DNA of 64,000 nucleotides from Sinotaia quadrata (lineage: Eukaryota > Mollusca > Gastropoda > Architaenioglossa > Viviparidae), in the NCBI GenBank assembly GCA_028829895.1, contig CM054180.1, forward strand, positions 99,510,635 to 99,574,634, in the 5' to 3' direction. Of the stretch, positions 22,301-32,504 are shown in pieces (position 1 is the first letter of the stretch; each line of letters starts with the position of its first letter). The translations under genes and the position numbers were made by a program. Below the pieces are notes generated by a model. It was not told the DNA's origin and searched no databases. It worked only from the letters and a program-made list of their open reading frames with translations.

Positions 22301-23140
22301 AGCCACTGTTAGTTTTGGTATTTTTGTGTGTTTGTGTGTGTATCATCGTGTGTGTATGTATACAGCCGCATCCCCACAAGTAATTGAAGTTGATATTTAT
22401 ATATTTAGAAAGGAGATAGTTTATATTTTTAACTGATGTATTTTTATGTGATGAATAATGTTATTGTATTTATGTATTTTGTAATTTATGTGTGTATGAA
22501 TGCTTTTCCTAAAGCCCGCCAACAGATTTTATTTTATTAGAGGTTTAATTCTTCAGATTATATATGTAAAAAGATTTGTATATTAAAGTATAATTATAGT
22601 ACTTTCACTGTGTGATCCGTCTGGTGTGTTAATATTAATTATTAATTAAGAACAACTTATGAGAAAGTTAACAACAAATTTATTTATCAACAATAAGAAT
22701 TTACAAATACAGTTAAATAATCAACAGTCATGTATGCTATTTAAGAATAAGGTTCAGAGAAAGTGTCTTCCACCCTACACTAACAATAAGTTTCCAATGA
22801 CTACTCTCTGCTATTTTCATCATTGAATCAGAAGTAGGAGGAGTATAGAAAAGCCAACAGTTAATTTCGTGACCTGTTTCGCTGTACTCCGTCACTAGCG
22901 CGCTCGCGGCAAGCGTTGCCTGCAAACCCTCACGCTCACAGGTCGCCACAAGCATTGTTTGGATAGTGGCTAACGTGCGCCTCTTGCACGCTATCCAAAC
23001 TTCTAAAGAAATTCTGCCTGACGTTCCTTAGTTCCAAGCTCCAACGTCCACTACAATGGTTTCTCACACGGACATTACGTAGTCGACCCCCAGCAACCCT
23101 GTTACTGATCAGTGTAGTAATTGGTGTCAGGGTACCCGCA
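22301..23140. other. Non-coding DNA and LINE 3' untranslated sequence
   Basis: Short TGTGTG stretches near 22325-22360. The 72-codon ORF at 22737-22955 has no recognisable domain. The LINE 2 A-tail begins at about 23148. Confidence 0.3.
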
Positions 23141-23343
23141 CTGATGTATTTTTTTTTTAAAATATAAACTTATGGTAGTTGTGTCTGTTAAAACATTTTC
23201 ATGTGCTTTGTATATTGTTTTTTGGTGGTGGATACAGGATCGTGTGTTCTGTATAGGGCAGCCTTTAGTCTGAGTCTGTTGATGGCTTTGTATGCCAGCT
23301 TATTTTTTTTTTGCCTTGGGAGGGGTGGGTTGGGTTGTTTTTT

Positions 23344-23700
23344 TTAAATCTTATCACTGCTTGTATTTCTGACGTATGTAATGGCATTGTGATGGGTTTT
23401 CCCTTTGTAGTGCCGCTCTTTGCCCCTTTGTCTGCTGTCATTTCCAGTTATCCCGATGTGGCTGGGGATCCATAGGAAGCTTGTTGTTTGTTTGTTTTGC
23501 AGTTTTAAGATGAGCTGTCTGATGTTGTTCATGTTAAACGCTCTCAGTGTGTTATATGGGTTGTTAAGGGGCTTTGGTGCAGAGAGTGAGGCGGTGATTA
23601 TTAGGAGTTTTGGGGGTATGTGGGGATTGTATAGAGCTTCTTGTAGCGCCATTTGTATCGCTACAGTTTCGGCGGTCATTGTGGAGTGTGCGTTGTGTAG
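23344..23700 (-). pseudogene. LINE 2 RNase H domain
   Basis: AETVAIQMALQEAL carries the conserved Glu region of RNase H, TASLSAPKPL stands where the TDSLSA aspartate block should be (Asp appears lost), and FLWIPSHIGITGND is the final Asp block. The domain continues to GKERHYKGK and ends at about 23344. The Asp-to-Ala change would inactivate it. Confidence 0.7.
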
Positions 23701-23937
23701 TTCGTACGTGTAGACTGTAGAGGCAGTGAGGTGTTAGTACCGCTGGCCTGTACGGTGTTGTGTAGTTTGTAGAGGCAGTGAAGTGTTAGTACCGCTGGCC
23801 TGTACCTTTGTTGGTTTTGGAACCGTCAGTATATATTTTTTGACGGTCTTGGTATTGTTCGACAGGTGATTTAGTACCCATTTGTTTCTTCTCTGTGGGG
23901 TGGGCGTAGTTTGCGCTCTCTGTTAACGTCGTGTCGA

Positions 23938-25361
23938 TTAGTGGGGCGGGTGCGTTCGGGGGGGGGGGGGGAGAACGGTTGGGGGGGGGGAAGTCTGTGT
24001 TGTTTTAATAATTTTTTGATGAGCTGGTAGGGAGTTAGTCTTTTTTCTGTCCATTTCGTTTGTTTTACTCTTTTCGTTCGGAATGTGTATCCTTTCTTGT
24101 CCCATTCTTTTAGTTGGAGGAGTGTGTTGTTTGGGTGTGTCGCCGTGGTTGATTCGGTTGGCCCATAGGCGCAGAATTTGTCTGTCACGACTTTCTCTGA
24201 GTTTAAGTTGACCTGTTTGTTTATGTAGTTCTGTCAGTCTGGTGTTGGAGAGTGCACTTGTGATTACTCTAAGTGCTTTGTTTGGTATTGCTTGCACTTT
24301 GTTGATTTGTGCGTTGTCTGTGGCTGAGTACGTCGTAATTCCAGAGTCAATAGTTGAGTATTTTAGCGCTGTTGCCGCCATCTATAGTGTGTACGAGGGT
24401 CTTCTCCCCAGTCTTTGCCCTTTGTCATTTTTAATGCGTTTAGCATTTTGTTTGCTTTGATTTCAGTGTTTTAATATGTTCCGCAAATGTGACGTTTTCG
24501 TCAAACGTTATTCCAAGAAACTTGGTGGTTTCCGTGTATTGGATTATAGTATTTTTAATTTTGAGTGTCGGTTTTATTTTTTTTATTTTTTTTGTTGAAA
24601 AATCCATTGCTTTTGTCTTGTCTGGCATGAGGTCTAGTCCCCAGGTTTCCATCCATATTTCTAAGTGTTCAAGAGTTTTTTTTTAGCTCTTTTAAAAAAA
24701 TTGTTTCATCTTTATTTGCGTTGTATAGTGTTGAGTCGTCCGCAAATTGTGTGAGTTGTGTGTTTGTTCCTATAGTTATCGTGTCCATGTCGCAGGTAGC
24801 GATGTTGAAAAGCGTGGGGCTAAGCGAGCTTCCTTGGGGGTGCCATGGATGTTGGTGTGGTGGGCGGAGGGGGTGTTGTTGACTATAACATGAAATGTTC
24901 TGTCGGTTAGAAAGTTTTTTTTATGTATCTATAAGCGTTTCCTCTTATACCTAGGTGAAAAGCTTTGTATAATATTGTGGGGTGCCATGTGTTATCGAAT
25001 GCTTGGGAGATGTCCAGATATATTGCTATTGGGTGCTTTACCTGTCATTCTATCTATCATTACGTTGTCTATTAGTCTGTTGGTCGCGTCTATTGTGGAT
25101 CTTTTTTTTTGTCGAAATCCAAATTGGTTGGGTGACAGTTGATTATTTAGTTCTAAATGGGTTGTTAGTCGTTTGTTTACAATAGTTTTTAAGGTTTTTG
25201 CTAGGCTGGGTAGGAGAGATATTGGTTTATGTCGCTTTTGTCTTTGCTTGGTTTTAAGAGGAATACGACTTTTGAGTGTTTCCACTGTTTGGGGATGACG
25301 CCATTTGCCCATATATGGTTGTAAAGTTGAGTAAGATTTTTTATTATGTTATCCGTTAGTC
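23938..25361 (-). pseudogene. LINE 2 reverse transcriptase, C-terminal part
   Basis: RT motifs are recognisable across several frames: FGFRQKKRSTIDATNRLID near 25100, PQGSSLSPTLFNIAT near 24820, the catalytic FADD at about 24730, FLGITFDENVTFAEHI near 24510, and KVQAIPNKALRVITSAL near 24270. FADD is intact, but frameshifts between motifs prevent a continuous protein. The domain is cut at 25361 by the hAT insertion and continues at 27666. Confidence 0.75.
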
Positions 25362-25477
25362 CAGTGGTCCCCAACCTCCGATCCGCGGACCGGTACCGGT
25401 CCGTGGACCAAATGGTACAGGGCCGCCCAATTTTATTTTTACTCTAGTGTATTTCTTTCGGGTTTGTGCGACTTTCC

Positions 25478-27150
25478 ATGGACGAGATTGAGTCTGAGCA
25501 TTCATTCTCCCAGTTGGTGCACGATCATCTGTCTTTGCTTTTAAAGAATTCGAGCTCTACTTCCCAACCACACCAACACACTTCGCTTCGGACCACCGAC
25601 GAACGCACTCCATCCATTGGACCGCCGGGAAGAGAGTCTTGTCAAAGCGCCACACCAGACAAACCAGCACTAAGACTCAGCCCTTTTCAGGGCTGGCAAA
25701 AATGCCACTACTGCCCACTCCACCAAGGGACATTTTACGCGATTCTGAGTCAGTCACAGAAGATGCGGACGGCCCTTTCTGTTTCACAAACGAGCGCATA
25801 GCCCAGCTGAGACAGATACGGCAAAAGAGGCTTGAAGAGGTGCAAACATTAAGAAGTACAAAGGAGAAGACTGGACAAAATACTGCTCTGAAATCAGCAA
25901 ACCAACCGAAAATGGGGGCATACGAAAAGTTACCCCCTTCACCTTCACACTAGAAACTAAAAACGTTGAACTAAAAATTGCGTTCACTAATTTGCTGTTG
26001 ACCCTCTTCCACACAAAAACAGAAGATGAGCTTACACTAGACAACAAACCATCTTAACCGCAATTGGTCTCCATAAGATTTTAAACAAGCACCTGACAAG
26101 ACAACCCGAAAAAAAACCTACATCAACAGACTGTGAAACACAGACAGACCTCTTCTGGAAAATAACGCCGACAACAAAAACACGCTCTTCACAAACGGAA
26201 AAGGAGAAAAACAATGCGAAAACCCACACAGGAAGACGGCACAACTCAAACAGTCAAAGGAAAAAGCCACGTTTCCACCCAAACTCTACAAGCCACTACA
26301 AGAGAAAGTGGAATAAACAACAACATCATCTGGAAAATTCCACCTAAGGCCAAAGTGAATTCAACTCAAACAGCAAAACAAGAAATCAGACAGGCATTCT
26401 CACAAACTCCAAAACCCACAACAGATAATAAGGAAACTCAGACTACAAGCTCTATCAGCAAAGAAAAAGAAATTAAAACAACTACCACCGAAAATAAGAA
26501 GAAACGCCAAAAAATCTCCAGCACACAAACGGTAGTACATATCAAGACGCAAGAAAGAAAAATACAAACAGAAAAAGAAGTGAAGACAACTGACGCAAAG
26601 ACCGAAACGTCGACAACGCTCCAACTACACCATAAGAAACAACAACAACGACTAAACCAACTGCCCCCAATCCACAGTCAGAGTCACCACCAGGGACTGC
26701 AACAAAGACAACCACAACAGACACACGAGGAAACACTACAGAACGGAGCCCCAAATCAAAAAGAAGGCGCCCGCCAAAACACATCAGACGACAACAACAG
26801 TATCATCTACTACAGCCACAACAACAGAATCCACAACAACAACGGCAGCGCTGCGACAACAACCACCGCCGACAACAATAACAACAACGGTGGCAGGACA
26901 GGGAGCAACATCACATGCAGTGGGGATATTATAACCACCCCATTGCGGATCTAATTCAACTAATGCTTGCCACAAACACCCACCTACATACAGTCCAACG
27001 GCTACCGGGAACATCAACAACAACAGTGCCAACGACAACAACAACACCACTGGTGAACATTACAGGGTGGGGTGTGAACATCCTGGGCGCACATACACAC
27101 TAAGTACAGACGATGTGGTATTATCCTGGGCTCTGTAAACCCCCTCACCT
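25478..27150 (+). pseudogene. N/Q/T-rich ORF inside hAT copy 1
   Basis: Three overlapping frames succeed each other: MDEIESEHSFSQLVHDHL (about 25478), FCFTNERIAQLRQIRQKRLE (about 25780), and a 246-codon frame from 26214 rich in TQT motifs, Gln, Asn and Thr, ending near YNHPIADLIQLMLATNTH and GRTYTLSTDDVVLSWAL with a stop. Low-complexity basic and polar composition suggests a nucleic-acid-binding or gag/ORF1-like protein. Relatives occur at 29223-29985 (-) and 40330-40815 (-). It has no hAT transposase motifs, so it looks like captured sequence. Function unknown. Confidence 0.5.
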
Positions 27151-27179
27151 GCCAATACAACAACGGCCACCACAGCACT

Positions 27180-27357
27180 TAAATCCGTATTGCCATTTCC
27201 GAATCCTATTTGTGTGAAGCGGGGTTTTCTGCAGTGACAGCAACCAAAACAAAACAACGAATGGACATAAGCAACTCACTTCGGGTGTCATTGTCTCCTA
27301 TTACCCCCAGATGGAACCGTCTCGTTGCAAAGAAACAAGCTCAGGGTTCTCTTTGAT
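27180..27357 (+). pseudogene. hAT transposase C-terminal fragment (ZBED5-like)
   Basis: Encodes ESYLCEAGFSAVTATKTKQR, SNSLRVSLSPITPRWNRLVA and KKQAQGSL before a stop. This is the dimerisation-region end of hAT transposases of the ZBED5/FAM200 (Buster/Charlie) kind. Compared with the second copy, one base is missing near 27206, so the preceding ALKSVLPFP is out of frame. Confidence 0.75.
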
Positions 27358-27509
27358 TTAGCGTTCTAGTGAGTTAAAATGTTAAATCACTTTATATTCA
27401 TTTTTTGGTGTAACTGTATTTTAATTTGAAGGCACGTTTAAATACAATTAAATTAAAATTATTAAATCAAAACAATCTAAAATATAAACAATCAACGTCC
27501 CCCCACATC

Positions 27510-27645
27510 ATCGGGCCGCGGTAAAATTATCAAGCGTTGACCGGTCCACGGCAAAATTATCAAGCGTTGACCGGTCCACGGCAAAATTATCAAGCGTTGA
27601 CCGGTCCACGGCAAAATTATCAAGCGTTGACCGGTCCGCGGCGAT
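27510..27645. repeat. Tandem units at the hAT right end
   Basis: 'accggtccacggcaaaattatcaagcgttg' is repeated about four times. It is the subterminal GGACCGGT sequence of the element, so the terminus itself has been tandemly expanded. Copy 2 (39940-39975) has only one unit. Confidence 0.85.
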
Positions 27646-27665
27646 GAAAAGGTTGGGGACCACTG

Positions 27666-28205
27666 CTTTGTTAGTCGTCTTAACATATGGTATGGGATCT
27701 TGTCGTCTCCCGGCGCTGTATTTTTTTTTTTGTTTTTTTGGGGGGGGGCCTTTATGGTGTGTTTTACCTCTCTTTCAGTGATTGGGTCATTTCGAATAGA
27801 TGATGCGGGGGTGGGAGGTTGGGTGTTCTTTCTAGTTTGTCGACTTCGCGTTTAAGTGTTTCTAGTTGTGTTCGTTTGGTTTGTTTTGCTTGTGTTTATT
27901 TCGAATTGTCTTGCTAATGCATTTGCCTTTTCTAGGTCAGTAATTGCTACGATTGGGAGTTGGTCTCCCTGACTTATTGAGAGTGGGGGTATAGGGGTCT
28001 TTTTGGTTTGTCTCTGAGTTATTTGGTTTATTTTTTTCCATATCAGTTTTATGTTGGTTCCTTTGTTTAATTTGTTACATGTTTGCTGCCAGCTGAGTTT
28101 TTTTGCGTTATTAATTTTTTGTTTGTATTCTTCATTCTGTTTGTAGTATGCCTTTTTTTAGTTCTTTGTTTTTCGGCTGTTTTTTCGTGAGCTCTGAGGG
28201 CCGCA
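27666..28205 (-). pseudogene. LINE 2 linker and RT N-terminus
   Basis: Minus-strand frames show QWQQTCNKLN-type sequence (SAGSKHVTN in another frame), LIWKKINQITQRQTKKTP and NDPITEREVKHTIKA, the segment before the RT fingers. It joins across the hAT element to 25361. At about 28205 coding continues in the opposite orientation. Confidence 0.55.
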
Positions 28206-30105
28206 CCTTAAAACTGATCAAAAAGAGCCGCCACAAAGGACTCCAAACAAACTAACTAAACAAGGTGAGCCGCTACCCTACAAGACACACAACAAACACA
28301 TAGTAACGCACACTTGCTCCCCTAGGAGAACAGAAGGCCAGAGCTATACACGACCTATACACAGTCATCTTCACGCCATTCACTCCTACCCCCACCCCCC
28401 GCTATCTCCCAAAGCATAAACTACTACAAAACTACAAAAAGAACTACACGAACTGGATTACAACATAGAAATAAGCAGGCAAGGCAAAGTAATAGTCACC
28501 ACCCCAAAAAACATACTAGCACTGCAAATGGTGGGCGTAAAAAGAATACTGGGCACAGAAGTGAACCAATAAAACCAAAAGCACTCTACACAACGGTCAT
28601 ACACCTACCAACCGTGACGCTCCACCAAACTACTCAACACCACAGTCAGAAACCCTAATCAATACACTAGCTACTCACAATCCCATCCTTATTATAACCA
28701 ACAAAAGAACAGGGCAAACCCAACTTTTTCTACTACACACCACCAAAGAACCAAGAGAAATATACTTTTCACAAACGCTCCCCTGACAACAACTCTATTC
28801 ACGTACTGCAAAAACTGCCACCAAACTGACCACATACAGGAAGAATGCAAAGAAGACACAGTTTGCCCTCACTGCCCCAATACCCACCCGACTACACACA
28901 CACCCGACTTAGCCATCCAAACTAAAAACCTCACACTTGAATCCACCATCCAAACCACGGACGACAACTACACAAGCGATCACCACCCCATAGAAATAAG
29001 TGTGCTACGGACACAAAGAACACCAGCCACTAAACAACTTTATCCCAACCTGGCACCTAGCAAAGGAAGACTGGGTCAAATTCCAATCAGAACTAACACG
29101 GACGAAAACAAATTGACGGACCCAAACCCAAACATATGGGCAGACAACATCTCGAAAGCAATTACGAAAGCAGCAGTAGTAGTAGTAGTAGTACCGCTAA
29201 CAGTGCACCCACAGGAATTGCATTAGAACTTTTCATCTTTTGGATGTTCTCGGTTCTTGGTAGATTCATGTGGGGCCTTCCTCTCTTCTCTGGCGTTCGG
29301 AGAGGGTGCTGGTGTTGCGTTTGGATGTCCGTGTCTGCTCGAGTGTGTGTTTGTCCGGGTTTTTTTTTCTTTTTTTTTTTTTCCTGTCGTTGTGGTGGTT
29401 GTTGCTGCAGCTGTGATGGTGTTGATGGGTGCGTGGTGTTTCGTCATCTGTCCTGGTTGGCTAGTGGGGCATGCCATAGTCCGGTAATCCGTAGACTAGC
29501 TCTTTCTTGTGCCGTTGTTGTTACTGGCGCCTCCATTGTTTAAGCTAGGGAGGGGGGTCTCACAGAGCCCAGGCTGGTATCACACCAAATCTGTATCTAG
29601 TGTGTACATGCGCCCAGGTTGTTCAACCCCCTGTCCTTTTTACTTGTATTGTTGTTGGCGTTGTTGATGTCGCTGTTGTCCATGTTGTCCCCGGTGTCCG
29701 TTGGGATATGTGTACGGCGGTGCTGGTGGCCAGTAGAGGTGGTCCAGGAGCAGTTGTATCATATCTGCTATGGGGTGATTGAAGTATCCCCATTGCATAC
29801 GTTGTTGCTGCTTCCTTTGCCGCCGCCAACGTTGTCGTTGTCAGTGGTCGTGTTGTTGTTGCTGTGGCTGTGGTTTCGTTTGTTGCTGGTTTTGTTGTTT
29901 TCTTACGTATGGAGGCGGGCGTCGTCTTGTAGTTTTGTCTTTTTGTTGCGTTGTTTGTCGTTTGTGCTTGTCCGCTCGTGGTGTTGTCGTTGTAGTGGCA
30001 CAGACAAAGCCTTTCCTAAAATACTCGCCCCCCCCCCCAACAAAACGCCCCATACTTACACCATGGTGGAGCCAAGAACTAGAAAAAATAAAAGTACCGA
30101 GTTGT
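28206..30105 (+). mobile_element. Plus-strand LINE fragment with internal losses
   Basis: Plus-strand remnants of the same LINE type: LHELDYNIEISRQGKVIVTT and LALQMVGVKRILGTEV (gag-like ORF1), a CCHC knuckle CKNCHQTDHIQEEC followed by CPHCPNTHPT (about 28805-28895), then directly the endonuclease end DDNYTSDHHPI (about 28960), the linker NPNIWADNISKAITKAA, and after another block KRPILTPWWSQELEKIK at 30040-30090. Most of the endonuclease is missing between the knuckle and SDHHPI. The orientation switch at 28205 resembles 5' inversions made during LINE insertion (twin priming). Confidence 0.6.
29223..29985 (-). repeat. N/Q-rich ORF family, third copy
   Basis: The minus strand encodes MQWGYFNHPIADMIQLLL followed by Gln/His-rich sequence and RMYTLDTDLV, close to the C-terminal part of the ORF at 26880-27130. 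Here it is not joined to hAT sequence but continues into a Lys-rich, Thr-rich segment. It lies between two plus-strand LINE pieces that read AITKAAVVVVVV and VVVVAQTKPF, so it may be an insertion or a rearranged part of the LINE. Confidence 0.45.
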
Positions 30106-30132
30106 TGTTGCTGTTGTTCCGCTCACACTCAC

Positions 30133-30308
30133 CCCGGAAGCCGCAAGAGACCTTTCATCTTCTCGATGTGCTTGATCTTGGTCTGCTTCTGGGGGATCCC
30201 CACAGCCTCGCGGTGCATCTGAGGTGGACGGCGGGAGGGCTGGCGGAAGGGGATGAAACAGGTAGCACCAGTTTGGCGCACATCCTCAACCGCCCTCCAT
30301 TGGTGGAA
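30133..30308 (-). other. GC-rich exon-like block, product not recognised
   Basis: One minus-strand frame is open from 30308 to a consensus donor (CCGGG|GTGAGT at 30132). It has strongly GC-biased third codon positions, unlike the surrounding repeats. It encodes WRAVEDVRQTGATCFIPFRQ, then PPQMHREAVGIPQKQTKIKH and IEKMKGLLRLPG. It looks like a real exon or a recently copied one, but no acceptor was identified; the left part is limited by a TGA at 30309-30311. The flanks carry three copies of 'aaaagtaccga' (about 30091, 30311 and 30351), so it may have been carried in by a mobile element. Confidence 0.4.
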
Positions 30309-30553
30309 TCAAAAGTACCGATAGTGTGGGGAGCGCTTCCGGCTTCCGCGAAAAGTACCGAGAAATTTGCAAGGTATTTATGCTACTGCGCTCACTAACC
30401 ATGGCGCTAGCGCGTCTGACTATTTAGATTGCATGTCAGCTTAACCTCATTGTCACCACTCTGGGTCATCTGGTGCTGACCCTTCAGGGTGTTGTTTATG
30501 TTAGCTCGTATCCCATTGTGTGGGAAATGCTGACTGCTTCAAAGAATGATGGC

Positions 30554-30905
30554 TGTTAGAATATGTCCTAATGTATTGCTCATACATTAATAAGTGCGGC
30601 AACATACTGTATATTTGAATTATTATGTATTTTTAGGCGTTTAGCTGTAATTGATATTTGAAAGTAAGTAAAGAAACACAGAAGCTATTTTTAGAAGCCT
30701 TTTACACTAGATTTATATTTTCTGGAACCATGGTCTTCAGGGAAGGCCGCCCCCATAGGATATAAAGAGCGTGTGTGGTTTGAGTGAGCGAGTGTCTACC
30801 TGCAAATAAAGACAACGTAACAACAACCAGGCGTTGTCAAATCTGTTGTCTTGACTGTCATCCATCATCGTCGTTCGTCAGTATTGTCCATATGTTTATG
30901 ACCCG
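30554..30905 (+). mobile_element. Possible LTR with TATA and AATAAA
   Basis: Begins TGTTAGAATATGTCC, a start common in LTRs. It has 'ggatataaagagcg' at about 30756 and 'gcaaataaagacaacg' about 50 bp later, the TATA-to-poly(A) spacing of a compact LTR. The 3' end and target duplication could not be fixed and no gag-pol follows. Confidence 0.4.
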
Positions 30906-30934
30906 GATACTACCACTCTAGATCCCCATATATA

Positions 30935-31145
30935 ATATACGTGTTTATGGACTTCAAGCATAACAACATAACTAAGTATGAATAAATCATATAATTAAAT
31001 GTGTGAATTATAATATGTATACGACATACAAATCATACACACACTCACTTACTCACATACACATTTAACCCCGAGCGAGAATCAGCCACGCCCCTAAAGA
31101 GACGTCGCTTACTTCCATTTACTGTTATTCAGTCAATAATAAACA
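30935..31145 (-). repeat. SINE-like repeat (tRNA-related head, GT-rich middle)
   Basis: Reverse complement of 37345-37600: 'ttccatttactgttattc', 'cgagcgagaatcagcc', an irregular CA tract, then an AT-rich tail containing 'aattatatgatttattcatacttag' in the other orientation. The B-box-like part is degenerate. Confidence 0.6.
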
Positions 31146-31204
31146 TGCATATGAAATTACAATTAATTAAAACCGAACTAAATGTATGAATTAGAATGCA
31201 TTTA

Positions 31205-31290
31205 TACGGTATATAAAATCCCGAACGGGATTTGAACCAAGCACAAGCTGAGCAAGCAGTTAACCTCCGTGCCATTTCCTGCTTCGTTTA
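31205..31290 (-). repeat. tRNA-derived repeat with a B box
   Basis: The minus strand has 'gcttggttcaaatcccgttcggga', with GGTTCAAATCC matching the pol III B box, and 'tggcacggaggttaactgc' upstream as an A-box-like part. The arms do not fold as a full tRNA and there is no clean acceptor stem, so a SINE or tRNA pseudogene is more likely than a working gene. Confidence 0.45.
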
Positions 31291-31324
31291 CAGTTAGTAA
31301 ATAGTATAACACATACACAGTGTA

Positions 31325-31818
31325 TACTTTTGATTTCAAATATCCCCACAGAAAAAAATCGCACGGGTTCAAATCAGATGATCGGGCGGGCCAACTGATA
31401 TCACCGCACAATGAGATCAAATGACCTGGGAACATCTCCTTCAAAATCTCCATCAAACGTCAAGAAGTGTGGGCTGTTGTCCCATCTTGTTGAAAGCAAA
31501 CATTGTTTCTATCGTCTATTTGAAAATAAAAAAATATACACGTCGTCCTCGATCTCTTGAACAATTAAAAGATGCCATTCGTCAAGAAAGCGATGCCATT
31601 CCACATGAAATGACCCGTCGAGTTATGGACAACTTTCGTAAACGCCTTCGACAATGTGGACAATAATGGCTCCCATTTAACTGATGTAATTTTTTTTTAA
31701 AATGAAACAAAATGGCATTATATGTACAATATATTTTCACTTTTAAAAAAAAAATTAATTCTGTTTTGCTTTTATTAAACCTAGAAATGTGTCACATAAT
31801 TTTTCCCCACCTCCTGTA
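31325..31818 (+). pseudogene. Tc1/mariner-like transposase remnant with an internal inversion
   Basis: On the minus strand from 31515 to 31325 one reads NVCFQQDGTTAHTS (second catalytic Asp), FPGHLISLCGDISWPARSSD, LNPCDFFLWGYLKSKVY (third Asp). Immediately beyond, on the plus strand from about 31530, one reads RRPRSLEQLKDAIRQESDAI, MTRRVMDNFRKRLRQC and NNGSHLTDVIF. In intact relatives KSKVY runs straight into the RP..LEQLK segment, so the first piece has been inverted in place. The right end at 31787-31818, 'cataatttttccccacctcctgta', looks like a TIR ending at TA. Frameshifts and a stop after HTS confirm decay. Confidence 0.7.
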
Positions 31819-32500
31819 TTATTATAATCAACCAAACATAATAATAAACAGAAAACTTAAAATAATATATATAAAAGAATTATTAAACGGGGGATGGGTG
31901 GGGGTGGGACCCAAATCAACAGGAGCTCAGAGCTACCAAAGAAATACCAACACAGGCTTAACCAACCAGCCAGACATGAAGCAAACAACGAGAGAGAAAC
32001 AAGCATAACAACAGCGCAGTCGGCAATACCTACATCAATGAACAGAATGACATAGCCAGAAGGCCAAACCACCCCTCTCACCTTCCCCCCACAACCCCCG
32101 TCACCCAGCGCGAAAGCCGGAAGCTTTTCCTACAAAAGAAGAAAGGCCATAAAGCACATTAGATTATGATTGACAGGGACTTAGAGAGTCGTTAGGCAGA
32201 AAGAAAGAAATAGAGAAAGTGTGAAGTATTTGGAACAGATGTAAGAAGTATTAGCATTGTGTTGGTTTTTAAGTGAATGACTTGTGTACATTTTATTAAT
32301 GTGTATGGTGCCACGAACTTTGAAATTTGCTGTTTACATTTTTGCCGCCCTGGTCACGTCAGTGCATAGACGGCGTTTATAATCTAAAAATAAACCATCG
32401 CTATTGAAAAGAAAATATTCATCATCTTTAGGTATTGTTTATTCATCATGTCGTGGTAATCATCACCGTCACTACAAAATTAAAGGGTTAAAAAAATTGG
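31819..32500. other. Non-coding DNA
   Basis: No gene recognised. The small ORFs at 31712-32081 are low-complexity or antisense to each other. Confidence 0.3.
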
Positions 32501-32504
32501 ATAG

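Larger units (their letters stand above)
25362..27665 (+). mobile_element. hAT-type element copy 1 carrying an unrelated N/Q/T-rich ORF
   Basis: The ends are CAGTGGTCCCCAACC at 25362 and its reverse complement GGTTGGGGACCACTG ending at 27665. Both are followed inward by GGACCGGT-type sequence, as in hAT elements. GTTAGTC occurs just outside both ends (25355-25361 and 27670-27676; three bases separate the right copy from the TIR), a probable target duplication inside LINE 2. Only the last part of a hAT transposase remains (27180-27355). The rest is an ORF region unlike a transposase (25470-27150), and four tandem units precede the right end. Confidence 0.75.
23145..28205 (-). mobile_element. 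Non-LTR retrotransposon LINE 2 with RT and RNase H, hAT inserted
   Basis: The element runs on the minus strand from about 28205 to an A-tail seen as poly-T at 23148-23158, interrupted by a hAT element at 25362-27665. In order: linker (SWQQTCNKLN, LIWKKINQITQ, EREVKHTIKA), RT (NGVIPKQWKHSKVVFLLKPS, ISLLPSLAKTLKTIVNKRL, LSPNQFGFRQKKRSTIDATN, PQGSSLSPTLFN, LTQFADDST, TTKFLGITFDENVTFAEHI), a post-RT region (KVQAIPNKALRVI) and RNase H. An RNase H after RT points to the I/Nimb type rather than Jockey or CR1. Frame breaks show it is dead. Beyond 28205 orientation flips to plus. Confidence 0.8.

Noticed and set aside
26214..26954. Host gene for an N/Q-rich protein
   Set aside because: The frame lies between hAT ends and has relatives in other mobile-element contexts, so it is treated as element sequence.
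30400..30430. 'accatggcgctagcgcg' as a Kozak start or pol III A box
   Set aside because: No ORF follows and no B box is in range; the NheI-like palindrome alone is not evidence.
31205..31290. Functional tRNA gene
   Set aside because: A good B box is present but no closed cloverleaf or acceptor stem could be formed; a tRNA-derived repeat fits better.
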